From NCBI GenBank assembly GCA_951213105.1, contig OX578152.1, positions 74,305,680-74,369,679 on the forward strand: a stretch of DNA of 64,000 nucleotides, in the 5' to 3' direction. Position 1 is the stretch's first letter. Each line of letters starts with the position of its first letter. Both the position numbers and the translations under genes were made by a program. The DNA comes from Amaurobius ferox (Eukaryota > Arthropoda > Arachnida > Araneae > Amaurobiidae). Below, piece by piece: positions 9,328 through 19,931 of this stretch. The notes beneath the pieces are model-generated. The model searched no databases. It was not told the origin of the DNA and worked only from the letters and a program-made list of their open reading frames with translations.

Positions 9328-10306
9328 AACACTTTACAACACAGTTGAAAAGTGTTTATGACTTTGTTCATTCTGTCTGTCTGTCTGTCTGTCCGTTAGC
9401 ACGATAACTGCCGTAAGAATGACTTTATCAAAATGAAATTTTAGTATGTTTTTCAGACGGTCTGTGGGACCTATGGGAATATAAATGAATACTATCACCC
9501 AATTAGTTTTGGATTGACCCGGGTTGAAAAAATGCAATACATTGAACGCTATAGAACCTAATTTTTCAAACATTTTTTAAGCAAATTTAAAATTCACAAA
9601 ATGCTTCGAAAATTTCAGAAAATATTCAAATTATCCTGTAAAATATATAAAAAAAGTTTCAGTAAAATATGTTAAGTAGTTTTTTAAATAAAACTTATTT
9701 AATATAGGGAGAAAAACAAATTCAATTAAATTCTGATTCTTACTATATCCTCCAGAAAGAAAAAAGAGATATATTATATAATAAATATCTTTCCAAGAGT
9801 TGAATTACTTATATGTAAGAGAGGTTTCACCTTTTAAAATAAATATGGAAGATAACAATTTTTTAAATTTTTAAATAAAATAAATTATTGTAGTATTGTG
9901 ATGAATGAAACGATTGGAAAAATGTTAATGAATGAAATGCTGCTTTCATATAGAGGAGATTTATATTTCGATGACGTCATTTGAATAAAGTTCATTTGTT
10001 TTCGATGAAGTTTTCAAATATAATAAATTATTGTAGTATTACGATAATTTTAAAAATATTACCGAAGAATGCATTGCATTTTAGAGATGTTTAAACCAGG
10101 GAATTTATATTTCAATTCCGTCATTTGAATGAAGTTCATTTTCTTCGATGAAGCTTTCAAATATAATAAATTAATGTAGTATTGTGATAATTTTAAAAAT
10201 ATTAACGAGGAATGTATCGCATTTCAGAGATGTTTATATAAAATTGCATTGAATTTGGAAAGTATTTCATAATCAATTCTTTATGCGTGATTGATCTTTC
10301 TTGTTA
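9328..10306 (+). mobile_element. Helitron-like non-autonomous element, family E copy 1
   Basis: It starts directly after a T-run with 'aacactttacaac', followed by a complementary 'gaaaagtgttt' (a hairpin) and a TCTG microsatellite (9373-9392). It ends with 'gttggaaagtatttcataat' and a hairpin built from 'atcaattcttt.atgcgtgattgat', then T-rich sequence. The start and the 'gttggaaagtgtt' of better copies form a subterminal inverted repeat. Relatives: 22216-23022 (+), 33951-35294 (-) and 61152-62438 (+). No coding capacity. Confidence 0.75.
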
Positions 10307-11113
10307 TAAAGATAAGTGAGTTGGAAATTCACGCAGTATCTGTGTATTTTATTATAATAATGCTGCGCCTACAAAAGCAAAACAAATGAAATAAATAACA
10401 ATGAAGTAAGAAACAGACATACAACCATCGTTATGAGGAATTCAATAAAAGATTCTAAAAATAGATTGCAATAAATAATTCTTTACATTAGTTTCCTCGT
10501 ATTATAGTGTATGCATTTTTATTTCTTTCTTGTACTATTTTATAGAGAAAGATATTGTTTTATCGAATATTTTCGATTTCGACATTTTGATGGACAAATA
10601 CGTTTTAAGACTTCCTGAACTCATTTCAAATCCTTTATATCATCAAAGTAACCTGATTTGTTGAACATGCACTGTCATTGCTGGAGGATGCATTTTTTTA
10701 TCGAAACATTTTAAAACAGTAGTCGCCGAGTACGATCATGTAGCGCAACCCCATGTTGCCTTCAGCGGGTATTGGAGAGCGGAAGTGAGTAGGGGAGCAG
10801 TAGCCCCTAGTAATTTAATATTTGTCATACAGCGTGACATGTTTTACATTATTGAAAGTATTACCGGTAAACAATTAGATATGGAGAAATAATTTTAAAG
10901 GCCACATTTTTAACTAAATCAGCCATTTTTTAGCAACTTAACATTGTCGCAGGATAAAATCCTTTCTTAGTGCAACTTTATGATGTAAAAGGAACATCAA
11001 ATTTCAAGTTTCTAACTTTAATAGCTTCTAAAATTCGTTGATGACTCAGTCAGTGGATGGATTTCAGTTATATATATATATAGATAACGTTTTCTGCTTT
11101 TTCCTGATTGCAG
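10307..11113. other. Upstream region of the small acidic peptide gene
   Basis: No repeat family is recognised. Position 11104-11113 is a plausible 3' splice site (ctgattgcag). An earlier exon with the start codon should lie here or further upstream, but I could not fix it; a GTGAGT-type donor at about 10783-10788 does not match the required phase. A TA run lies at 11070-11083. Confidence 0.35.
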
Positions 11114-11282
11114 GTTATTTTGTTGGCAATATGTTTGGCGACGCAATTGATCACTAAAGCTCAAAATCCTGAATCAGAAGAGAAGGAGGATTGTGGGCAG
11201 CAGGATGATGCACAGCAGGATGATGCACAGCAGAATGATGCACAGCAGGATGATGCACAGCAGGAGGATGCAGATCAGGAAG
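11114..11282 (+). CDS. Exon of a small acidic, probably secreted peptide gene
   Basis: The exon starts after a good acceptor (ctgattgcag). Its first ~16 codons, 'VILLAICLATQLITKA', have the hydrophobic core and small-residue end of a signal peptide, so the missing upstream exon need only supply the start and a few residues. Then follow an acidic 'ESEEKEDCG' and about five copies of a QQDDA-type pentapeptide, each encoded by the 15 nt unit cagcaggatgatgca. Only one cysteine is present, so it is not a cysteine-knot peptide. The exon can end at 11282 (gaag before gtataaag) and join 11572 in frame, or run on to TAG 11324-11326 with a polyadenylation signal aataaa near 11361. The function is unknown. 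A real gene is likely, since signal peptide, acceptor, donor and polyA signal agree. Confidence 0.55.
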
Positions 11283-11571
11283 GTATAAAGAATAGTGATA
11301 ACAGCAACGTTGTAAGCTATAAGTAGAGAAATACAGTATTATGTAATTCAATGGTTGTCAAATAAAATTTGTATTTTCTGACTGAAATGTTCCTTTAATT
11401 GCATCCAAAAACATTTAATAGACAACTGGTGGTAATATACCTATGGCGAATATTTCACAAAATGTTTTACTATTTGTCTCACTTTCACCCCTAGAGCTGT
11501 TTTTTTTTTCCTCCTCTACTATGCATCCCTATATATAATTGTCTAACAAGTTCGCGCTGTTTCCTTTCCAG

Positions 11572-11600
11572 ATCCTCCAGAATCCCCCGATGACTTATGA
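11572..11600 (+). CDS. Alternative terminal exon of the acidic peptide gene
   Basis: A pyrimidine-rich acceptor (gtttcctttccag, ending 11571) precedes a short stretch that, joined in phase 1 to the donor after 11282, stays in frame and ends PPESPDDL then TGA at 11598-11600. The acidic, proline-rich tail matches the character of the upstream exon. Splicing is predicted, not observed; an unspliced terminus at 11326 is the alternative. Confidence 0.45.
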
Positions 11601-11666
11601 ATGATCATCATCCCCACAATTTTCTAAATCTACTTTATTAGTTGGCCAAATGCTGGATTAGCGTTG

Positions 11667-11714
11667 AACAGTAGGTAAGCCAAGTACCAGTAGGTACTTG
11701 GCTTACCTACTGTT
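11667..11714. other. Perfect 22 bp inverted repeat with 4 nt loop
   Basis: Arm 11667-11688 (aacagtaggtaagccaagta, then cc) and arm 11693-11714 are exact reverse complements around the loop agta. It does not match any repeat family in the window. The stem is too short with too tight a loop for a normal pre-miRNA; a template-switch product is the simplest explanation. Confidence 0.9.
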
Positions 11715-11938
11715 CTTTCACGTAACTCTTCTAATCGATCAGACAGAGAGGAGTACTAATTTATGGGAAAACATGCGTATTCCTTTTACAGAAGGCACCG
11801 GCATTTCCCCGTAACTGTACAGTTTGAACACAATTTTTTGTCGAGATTTTTATAATTACGTGGCAAAATGATGTGATGCAAATTAATTTTTGCATCGCAA
11901 AACACATATTTTCCTATTGTGATTTACGATGAGCTAAT
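11715..11938. other. No recognised feature
   Basis: AT-rich DNA downstream of the hairpin; nothing recognised. Confidence 0.35.
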
Positions 11939-12139
11939 TTGAACCCTGCTTTTAAAGCTGAATCTTTTTACACTTATACTATCGACTACGGTACAGAACC
12001 TAACGGAGCCAGATTTCCAGTTTACCCGTCCTCCGGAGAAGGAGAAAATGTGGAATTCAAACAGCTTTTTCAGGCCCTCCAAAAACACCCTGGCGGCAGT
12101 TTTGAATACTTATCAACCATTGAACAGAACTTAACGTAG
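11939..12139 (+). pseudogene. Unidentified coding remnant (about 66 codons)
   Basis: A plus-strand frame containing 'FYTYTIDYGTEPNGARFPVY' and 'QLFQALQKHPGGSFEYL' has globular-protein composition and ends in TAG at 12137-12139. There is no ATG at its beginning (upstream stop TGA near 11927), so it is an internal fragment. Coding-like sequence seems to continue in another frame through 12140-12300 around the small insertion at 12171-12233. The family is not recognised; a fragment of a viral or transposon structural gene, or of a host gene, is possible. Confidence 0.35.
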
Positions 12140-12170
12140 ACGGACTTATGTTTTACACCCCTTCTACAGA

Positions 12171-12233
12171 CCTTCCCGACCACACATATTGCTACCGTAA
12201 ACCCTAGGGTTGGTCGTGTGGTCTGGGTCTTCA
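12171..12233 (+). mobile_element. Ultra-short retroposon-like insertion, copy 2 (63 bp)
   Basis: The insert is bounded by a perfect 14 bp direct repeat (accccttctacaga) at 12157-12170 and 12234-12247. It ends 'gggttggtcgtgtggtctgg' then 'gtcttca', the same 3' end as copy 1. It contains the palindrome 'aaaccctagggtt' and complementary 'gaccacac' and 'gtgtggtc' words. It sits in a decayed coding remnant. Confidence 0.75.
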
Positions 12234-12520
12234 ACCCCTTCTACAGAGGCGCAAAAATGCACTGGAGAGAACTTTTTATAGCTGTTTTATCAAAAATTTG
12301 TGTTCCTCTGTCTATTTTATCTGTCTTGTCTAATGTACATTTTATTTATTGCTTTAGAATTGCTTTTTTAGTCTACAGAAGGCATCGTATAATCGGTCGC
12401 TAATGTGCCGGACTCACGTATAAAATTGTATTGTACTCAAGTATCAAGTTGCTGTAATGAATTGCTGTAATGAAATATTTAGTATTTGGAGTCAACAGGT
12501 AGTTGGCTTGTTATGTATAT

Positions 12521-13170
12521 TCTAATTGCCATGTATCTGCATGTCTGTCTGACCATCTGTCTGTCCGGCCGTCTATATGTCTGCATGGCCGTTTATCTGT
12601 CTGTCCATTCATCTGTCTGTGAAGCCTTCTAGAATAGATATTTGCAATTTGGTACACCGATCAATAGTTAAAAAAAACCCCGGGAAAAAATTAATTTTTA
12701 AAAAAATGTTCATTTGAGAGAAAGGTGGGGGGGGGGGGGGGTGCGCTACACCAAATCGTTCGAAATGCGAAATGATTTAAAAGCGTACCTCCCGATGAGA
12801 TAGGGAGTGGAAATTTAGTGCAAGAGTATTGTTGAGATAGAGACAATATTTGGCTCAAGGGTGCGCAATTCGATAAGACACACTGAGTTAAGACATTTAG
12901 AAATTTAAATTTGTGGATTTGTGGGGTGCTTATACGAAAACTCTTGAAATATGAACTGTCTAGAAAAACGCTTAGCAGTAGTGGTGAATGGTTTGATAAA
13001 ACTTCTTGGAACAATCGATTTATTTTAAATGTTCACTTCAGAGGGTGTTTGTTCTATGTAAAAATGTTTGAAATGCGAATTGATTTTCAAAAGCTCTAAC
13101 GCGATAGGGACTTGAAATTTGGTGCAAAGGATCGCTAGTAGAGGAAATTTGCAGTTTTTAATATTGTTAG
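12521..13170 (+). mobile_element. Diverged family C Helitron relic
   Basis: It starts 'tctaattgccatgtatctgc' and continues with CTGT-rich sequence, 'gaatagatatttgcaatttg', an accccgggaaaa word and 'gttcgaaatgcgaaatgatt', each matching the family C copies at 43747-47539 with heavy divergence. A 16-base G run at 12725-12741 lies at the position of the 'gggggtgc' module of family C. A second relic with the same words lies at about 14600-14760. Confidence 0.6.
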
Positions 13171-13926
13171 TGGACACTACATATAAAGCGCTCGCTATTT
13201 AAATAAACGGCCACTACTGAATACATAGAATAAACGCCCGCTACTTGAATCCTACGTACATCCTACGTACATTCTACATAAGCGGCAACCACTTATACAT
13301 AATTAAGCAATCGATAGCTACTAAAATAATATAAAAATTGTACGCTATTCGGAAAACGTACAGTATTAAATATGTTTACTAATAGATGGCAATAGCTGTC
13401 AAGGGAAAAGGAGTCCGGTCTTCAATGATTCAAATTCCGCTGATTCAAATATTTGTTCGTTCGGTTAAAAAAGTTCTAATTAATCAAAAGATGAGTTTAG
13501 GAAAATGCTTTTTTTTCTGGAGCAGTTTTTGATATTTTAAGGAGATGCTGTTAAATTATAAACGTCGGATGGTAAGTCAATAAAAATTTGGAGAAGTTTA
13601 AAATGCACGAAAAGTATTTATTTTTGAAATATTCACCAAAATTCGTCTATTAATCGTATGATTTCCGTTCACAGTTTATTTGAAAGAGAATTTTTCGGTC
13701 TTTTCGATTGTATCAAGGTGGAAACTCCGTGATAATACTGTAGGTCGTTAAGGAATCGAGTTGTGTGAATATTGACCAAAAACGTTGTAAATCGGGCTAA
13801 AACATAAAATAACAAAAAATGTACTTCGAAATTTAAAAGAATAACGTCAAAGTGCACCTATTCGGGATTTGAAGCACCTGTGTATCAGATTTCATGATCG
13901 TATGATGATTAAATTTCCCGCTACAG

Positions 13927-13928
<2 letters not shown>
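13171..13928. other. No gene; minor tandem words
   Basis: A short duplication 'atcctacgtac' occurs near 13248-13270 inside otherwise unremarkable AT-rich DNA. Nothing else recognised. Confidence 0.4.
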
Positions 13929-13964
<36 letters not shown>

Positions 13965-14440
13965 CACACCCTCACACACACAAATACACACAGATGCACA
14001 CAGACTCATATACATAGACACACACACGCACATACATATACACACGTACAACTTCACACACCCTCACACACACACACATACACACAGACGCATATACATA
14101 GACACACACACACACACGCACAAACAAATACACACGGATGCAGACAGACGCATATACATAAACAGACACACGCACACACACACACATACACACCCGTACA
14201 CACATCGATCCCCTCCTGAAACTGCTGCTGTAAACCTTAAGGTCAGTCGAGCGGTCTGGGTTTTTGACACCCTTACACACACAAATACACACAGATACAC
14301 ACTAATACATACTCATAGACACACACACACACACACACACACATCCTCACACAGATACACACAGACACATACACATAGACACACACAAACACAGAGGCAG
14401 AGAGACAGACACACACACACACACTCACACACACATCCTC
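13929..14440. repeat. Compound (CA)n / CACAGACA minisatellite
   Basis: Long CA-rich array with interspersed 'catatacatagacacacac' type units, interrupted at 14205-14266 by a short insertion. Open frames on both strands (Thr/His- or Val/Cys-rich) are artefacts of the array. Confidence 0.95.
14205..14266 (+). mobile_element. Ultra-short retroposon-like insertion, copy 3 (62 bp)
   Basis: A non-repetitive 62 bp segment inside the CA array, bounded by 15 bp direct repeats with one mismatch (acacccgtacacaca at 14190-14204, acacccttacacaca at 14267-14281). It ends 'gcggtctgggtttttga', a diverged form of the shared 3' end. Because the flanks are CA-rich, the TSD is weaker evidence here than in copies 1 and 2. 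Confidence 0.55.
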
Positions 14441-15084
14441 CTTTATTATGTTAGAATATTATAGTGGTAATGCACATTATGATTTCCGATAAAATGAGAA
14501 ACATCTTTTAAGTGAGAGATGTTTGTTTTTAGATGTTTTTTTTAGACACTTTCCTAATAGGAAGTGACTCAACATTTGGAATACTAGTCAACTGTCCGGT
14601 GAAATACATAGAAAAAAAAATATCTACTTTTAAGAAATGTTCATTTGAGGTTGTATTTCATGCCAAAACATGAGAAATGCGAATTCATTGGCAAAGACAA
14701 TTTCCAACGGATAGAGATTTGAAGTTTGGTGCAATGGTAGACAATTTGGTATTAAAGCGAAGTGTATAGTTATAGTTCTCTAATATTAGTTACCAGAAAA
14801 TGTGCTCGGCGTTGCCTAAGTCTTATAGAAGCGCATGCCACATAATTAATAAAGATACCAATAACACTACCCAATTTCCAAATCGCTTGTTTTGAAGTAA
14901 AAATGTGCCCTTTTAACGCATTGCAGCGCAAGATATGATTTAGCCGCCGTGGAACAATGTCATTATATAAATAATAGGGGAGGGGAAGGTAGGACCTTAA
15001 ACCGCTTTAGGTAGGCAAATTGATTTCAGTATTCAAAAGATATATTAACTATACAATTTTTTTCTACTCGACCAATTTGTTCTT
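14441..15084. other. Family C relic within unremarkable DNA
   Basis: About 14600-14760 holds words of family C ('aaatgttcatttgag', 'gagaaatgcgaattcat', 'gatagagatttgaagtttgg'). The remainder shows nothing recognisable. Confidence 0.4.
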
Positions 15085-15094
15085 GAGATTTTGT

Positions 15095-15166
15095 GTTCGC
15101 GCACACGCACGCACACACGCACACACACGCATAAATATACACACACACACATATATATATATATAT

Positions 15167-15207
<41 letters not shown>
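15095..15207. repeat. CA/TA compound microsatellite
   Basis: CACG/CA repeats pass into (CA)n and (TA)n blocks. Confidence 0.95.
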
Positions 15208-15210
<3 letters not shown>

Positions 15211-15500
15211 ATAGTTTGAAAGTCCAATGATAGAAAAGTGAGAGGCTGCAACTCGAAAAACCTAACTTTCTAACAAACCTACAATATAAAAGTGTAAAAC
15301 AGCAAATCTTCAATCAAATGGAAAAAAAGATACAAATTTCGAGTCATCAAGTTAAAGAAAATCAACAAATTTCAATGGTATGGAATCGATAATAGAAAAA
15401 CATAAAAAATCAAAGCATTAATGCTATACACGTGGACAAGGGCTAGACCTAAAAAATGGAATTATTCACTTCGCCAAAAGTCTTCATCAGGTCCAATTAT
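15208..15500 (-). mobile_element. Penelope-like element 3' terminal fragment
   Basis: On the minus strand this reads '...cctgatgaagacttttggcg' (from about 15497) then '...gagttgcagcctctcac' and 'ctatcattggactttcaaa', ending against a (TA)n tract. A diverged copy in plus orientation lies at 59980-60300 and shares all of these words. The 'ctgatgaag...ggcgaa' core resembles the hammerhead-ribozyme motif (CUGAUGA...GAA) known from Penelope-like elements. No reading frame. The link to the RT relics at 16300 and 21700 is inference. Confidence 0.5.
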
Positions 15501-16202
15501 TTTGTCGAGGCAAAAACAAAATATGTATGTTTCTGAAGAAACAGATAGATTATATCTATGAACTATTTCTATTTGGACAACATAAAGAAGGAAAAATAAG
15601 GAAACAAGATTACCTGGAAATAACACTGCATATGCCCGAACCAGTCAAACCCTGGAACCCAGAATGTAGAGACCAGTGTTGTCATTCGCAAAGGAAAAAT
15701 AAATAATCTACTGTTGCCATTCGTAAAAAATAAAAAATAGTAATGCGAGAAGGCAAGAAAAGTTATAATATACAATAAGTGCTGCAAAAAAGTGGGGCTT
15801 ATAATAGTAAGGCTTATGTTTAAGTGGATGTAAAAATAAAAGTATTATTAATACTAGAGGATGGTGATGTCTGGCTAATATAAGATACTATGAATAGAAT
15901 TCATGAAAATCCAGCTAATCTAGACTTTTTAACTATACCATTTACTAAATAAGAGGGATATTTATATAAATTGTTGGCAATTTTTAGATTATTTATATGC
16001 ATAGCATGAAATTTTTTATCAGATAATCTATAAATTCTAAAAAGCTGATTAAGTATAATATTTCTAAACAATTGAATCGAGTTGCAGGAATTAAATGGTA
16101 AGATTTTATTAATGTTAAAATTAAAATTGTCTGTTTTATCATATAAGTTAGTAACAATGCTATTAGAAGGTTCAATAAAAAAAGATTTAAATCCAAAAAA
16201 TT
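15501..16202. other. Probable 5' part of the Penelope-like copy; no clear frame
   Basis: AT-rich sequence with a 25-35 codon open stretch at 16082-16200 (containing 'LNGKILLMLKLKLSVLSYK'). It may belong to the RT relic that follows but is not recognisable on its own. Confidence 0.3.
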
Positions 16203-16203
16203 A

Positions 16204-16262
<59 letters not shown>
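16203..16262. repeat. (TA)n microsatellite
   Basis: About 28 TA units. Confidence 0.95.
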
Positions 16263-16264
<2 letters not shown>

Positions 16265-16299
16265 CAGCTGGATGAAAACTTAAAACAACTACCTATCTT

Positions 16300-16800
16300 C
16301 ATGATACTATAAAAACTTTTGATTTTAAGAACCTCTTTAATAACATAGACATACATAATATATATAAAGTCATAATAATTTCATATAAACAATTTGCTCA
16401 ATCTAAAACCATCTCAGTACCAAAATTTAGAACTGTATTAAAATTCATTCTATTCAACCAATATTTATCTCAGGGTTATAGCCTTTACAAACTAACACAG
16501 GGAATTCCACAGGGAGGTATCTCATCCATTATGCTAACCAACTTATATCTACACTATGATGAAATTAAGCACCACTTCCATTGTCATATCATGTATAGAT
16601 TCATTGATGATCTCATTATACTAGAAAGATTACAAAAGATGCATCAATTACTGCATACCTTTCAATTTTATTCTCCCAATCTACAGCTTATTGAAAATGT
16701 TTGCTCATCACCCTGTATCAACTACGTTGACGTTAGTTTACTAATTCAAAATGAAGATAATCTCAAATTTCAAATTTATGACAAAACAGTTTCATATATA
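16300..16800 (+). pseudogene. Reverse transcriptase relic, Penelope-like (5' part)
   Basis: A plus-strand frame carries RT motifs in order: 'TFDFKNLFNNIDIHNIY' (motif A region), 'LFNQYLSQGYSLYKLTQGIP' followed by QGG (16501-16518), and 'MYRFIDDLIIL' (16591 on) in the place of the usual Y-x-D-D box, then 'INYVDVSLLIQNEDNLKFQI' and 'YDKTVSY'. The order and the 'YkL..GIPqG' spacing resemble Penelope-like RTs more than LINE or LTR RTs. The frame is cut at 16800 by a TA-flanked transposon and resumes at 17807. A second copy with the same order of motifs lies on the minus strand at 20218-21900. Priming and telomere-related endonuclease functions of the family cannot be judged: no GIY-YIG domain is visible. 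Confidence 0.65.
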
Positions 16801-17806
16801 CCGGGTGGTCAGAATTAAAACACCCCTACTCTGAGCTCTCTATACATCGAACTACTCAGTGTAAAGGCTCCAAAATTGTTGAACCTACTATTCAAGACAT
16901 GGGGAAAGGGATTGAGTGAAAAACAAAATTAGTTCCAGAAACACCGATAGGTGGCGCTGTACAACAGAAAATATGCTGTAAAGACACAAAATAATCACAA
17001 AAAACAAACACATGCGATATGGAATTTTTCCTTTTAATTTCTTTTGCTGATATGAAAAAAAAGAAGATAAAAAGTGAAGAAACTTAAACTGTCATTGTAA
17101 CTGCAATTTCGCACTGTAAGCACAAAAATTTGCATAAACCCTTGGTTTGCAGCTACTATGTTCTGGGCATAAAAGGGGATAAAACTGGGAAATTTTCATT
17201 CTTATCAGCGATGGCTGTCACACTGCCAGAACGCGCTTTGCTTGTGAAGCTGTTTTATGAAAACAAAGGACATGCTGCAGCTGCACTTCCAGAGTTTCGC
17301 CGACTTAAGAATTTGCGCAAAGGACCATTACTTCCACAAGCTCTCAGGAGAATGATAGCTCGATTCGAGAAAACTGGACATCTTGGAGTTCAGCCGGGTC
17401 GAGGACGCAGATGTCGTTGTTGATGTCGTTGGACGCAGATGTCGTTCGTTCAGATGTCGTTGACGATGTTGCCACCGCTATTGTTGAACAATCAGTGGAT
17501 AACGTTATACGCAGTTAACGTTATAATCAGTGGATAACGTTATACCATGCATCGATAAGGTCCTTGTGACATGAATGTTTGGTACGTTCGAATAAAATGT
17601 GTTACAAATTTTGTGTATTTTGTGTCTTTTCAGCACATTTTCTGTTGTACAGCGCAACCTATCGGTGTTTCTGGAACTAATTTTTTTTCATGTAATCCCT
17701 TTCCCCATGTCTTGAATAGTATGGTCAACAATTTTGGAGCCTTTACACTGAGTAGTTCGATCTATAGAGAGCTCAGAGTAGGGGTGTTTTAATTCTGACC
17801 ACCCGG
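16801..17806 (+). mobile_element. TA-flanked DNA transposon with HTH transposase fragment
   Basis: Long terminal inverted repeats (~190 bp) start 'ccgggtggtcagaattaaaa' and end in the exact mirror 'ttttaattctgaccacccgg'; TA lies on both sides (16799-16800, 17807-17808), the Tc1/mariner-superfamily mark. Inside, a plus frame from ATG 17211 encodes 'MAVTLPERALLVKLFYENKG' and 'RRMIARFEKTGHLGVQPGRG', an N-terminal helix-turn-helix found in many arthropod transposon proteins (annotated as DUF4817). It stops after ~71 residues, and a short duplicated 'gcagatgtcgtt' patch follows (17407-17460), so the catalytic DDE/D part is missing. A deletion derivative. Its insertion interrupts the RT relic, so it is younger than that copy. 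Confidence 0.85.
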
Positions 17807-18060
17807 TATTTAAAGTCAACAAACTTCAACATTTTTCATCAAACCATTAAAAATCAGTGTTAAAAATATCATTAATAGTCAGTTAATACGAATCAAACAA
17901 TAAGTTCACCATGTTACATTGAAGAAAATATTCAAAATTTAATAACTACCACCATCAAAAATCACTACCAGCAAAATTTTATTTTTTTCCTTTCTAAAAA
18001 CCCCATTTCCAATTTAAATTCAACACCATGCTCAAATTACAGCAACTTATTGGTAGGTTA
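17807..18060 (+). pseudogene. Reverse transcriptase relic, continuation after the insertion
   Basis: Coding-like segments continue in shifted frames: 'FKVNKLQHFSSNH', 'ISVKNIINSQLIRIKQ', and near 17965-18055 'LNSTPCSNYSNLLVG' type sequence. Each aligns in order with the minus-strand copy ('FKVNKLQYYSPN', 'LNSKPCFNYSIILTG'). Several stops and frameshifts; dead. Confidence 0.6.
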
Positions 18061-19000
18061 ATCTCAACATTTTTTGAATAATTGAATGCAATATTCATCA
18101 AAGTTACCACTTTCTATAAACACATCATCTAAATGTATAACTTCATTTTTGAAATTGAATTATCACTTAATTCAGTACTTGCACTTGGTTTGGAGTACTA
18201 TTTCCAGTACAAAATTATTTAATTAATTTTATGGAACATTTAGAAGTATTTTCTGTTCACCATGTTTCATTTCACCATGCTAGATTATTTGACAAAACTT
18301 TAACTGTAACCATTTTTGAGTTGGCTCCCAGACTCATCATCCTCCATTCCATTCGACAGTTTCAGGTAAAAATGGTAACACTTTTTATGTTATTTTATTC
18401 TTATTCAAATTAGAGTTCTTTAGATGTTATTGTATTACATATTATACAATAGCATTGAACTGACTTATATATCTTGATGTTTACTGATTAGTGTTAATTC
18501 TGATCCAAACATCTCCATTTTTCTATTTCGGGCCATGTGTATAATTTCTGTAATAAAATTTGCAATTATGCAAATAGAAACGTAGAATTTCAGTATTTCC
18601 AAACCAGATTTAGCCCTTGAGAACGTAAATGGTTTCAAAAATACTTTTCACTTTATTTTATTGTATATTTCTTGTATCATCTGTATATTTCTTGTATATT
18701 TTTTGGGTACCAGTAAAGGCCTAGCTCCTTTTGTTGATTTATCAGTTTGAATCTATTTAACTCATTTAATATTCATGCACTTACACCATGTATGTTAATA
18801 TCTGGAAACAAGGGGATTTAGTACCAGTATTACATATATGACTTTTCTTAAAATTTTAATTTTAATTTCATTATTGGAAGTAGTTACAGGCTTAACTGAC
18901 ACCATGGCTTTCTCAGCATGATATCCTGATTTTAATTTCAAATGCTTACCTTATATGTGGAACAGGGAACGAGGGGTATTTAGTACCTGTTTTATATATA
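18061..19000 (+). mobile_element. 3' untranslated part of Penelope-like copy 1
   Basis: Noncoding. Landmarks 'aaaggcctagctcc' (18716), 'caccatgtatgttaat' (18785) and 'gaacgaggggtatttagtac' (18968) recur in reverse complement in the minus-strand copy at 20218-20530, so this is the shared 3' region of the element. Confidence 0.6.
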
Positions 19001-19931
19001 AAAAAATCTGATGTGGGCAACACATGACTTTCCTTATATAATGCAATGAATTTACTACTTTTACAGTTAAAAAAATGTTATTCTTATAGTAGATACTTAT
19101 ATTCTTTCCAAGATATTAAATTTTCTTCAGTTAGTCGTCATTTTCATTGATTTAGCGTCATTTTTATCAATTTGGCGAGATTTTTGTTAATTTGGCAACA
19201 ATTAAAAATGTCGCCAAATTGGCGACATTCCGCCAAATTCGTCGCCAAAATCTCGCCAAGCGTTATAGACGGAGAAATAAGTTATTCTTACAACAGATAA
19301 ATGACTATTGGCGTTCAAATACAGAAGTATTACTCAAAGTATCTTTTTTCATGAATGGAATGAGCTAGATCCACGAAAATAATGTCACAAATTTATAGCA
19401 TGGTATTACATATGAAAAGTGAACATGTTTCTCAATAGGAAATATATTTTTTTTTATTTTTTTTTTTGAAAAATGTGCAATATCTCGAGAACGGTTCATG
19501 TTAGCGTTCTAAAATTTATGTCAACCGTTTTCTAATGAAAAATTACAGAGGAATGTCTATTTGCGTAACTTTATTAGCGGTTTTGATTTTTTGACGAGTT
19601 TTTCAAAATTTCACTCGAAAATTTATGGGGGTTCTGAACATTTGATTGCGTATAAAAACAATAGGCTTCCAGTGTTTATGGATTGTGATTTCTGTACCAA
19701 ATTTCGTTCGAATCGGTCCATTCGTTCGTCAGTTATAGTCTTCACAGTCTCACCGACACACACACCCACACCCACACATACTTTCACACACACACACACA
19801 CAGACATCACTTCAAAAATGTTTGATTCGTGATCAGGGATGTTTTAAACGTGCTCTCCCGTCGAAAACTCGAATTCGAATTTTCAACCCCGTCACAATAC
19901 TTTCCTTATACATTATGTATATATGGAAAGT
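19001..19931 (-). mobile_element. Helitron-like non-autonomous element, family D copy 2
   Basis: Reverse orientation of the family: 'aaaaaatctgatgtgggcaa' at the left and 'ctttccttatacattatgta' with its palindrome at the right. CA repeat at 19756-19802. It sits between the 3' ends of two oppositely oriented Penelope-like copies. Confidence 0.75.

Noticed and set aside
11114..11600. Cysteine-rich venom peptide
   Set aside because: Only one cysteine in the visible mature part; signal peptide plus acidic tail alone does not support a toxin call.
11667..11714. microRNA precursor
   Set aside because: Perfect 22 bp stem with 4 nt loop is too short and lacks the lower stem and flanks of a pre-miRNA.
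13833..14300. Open frames of 74-116 codons on both strands over the CA array
   Set aside because: Thr/His and Val/Cys low-complexity translations of a microsatellite; all frames stay open because the repeat lacks stops.
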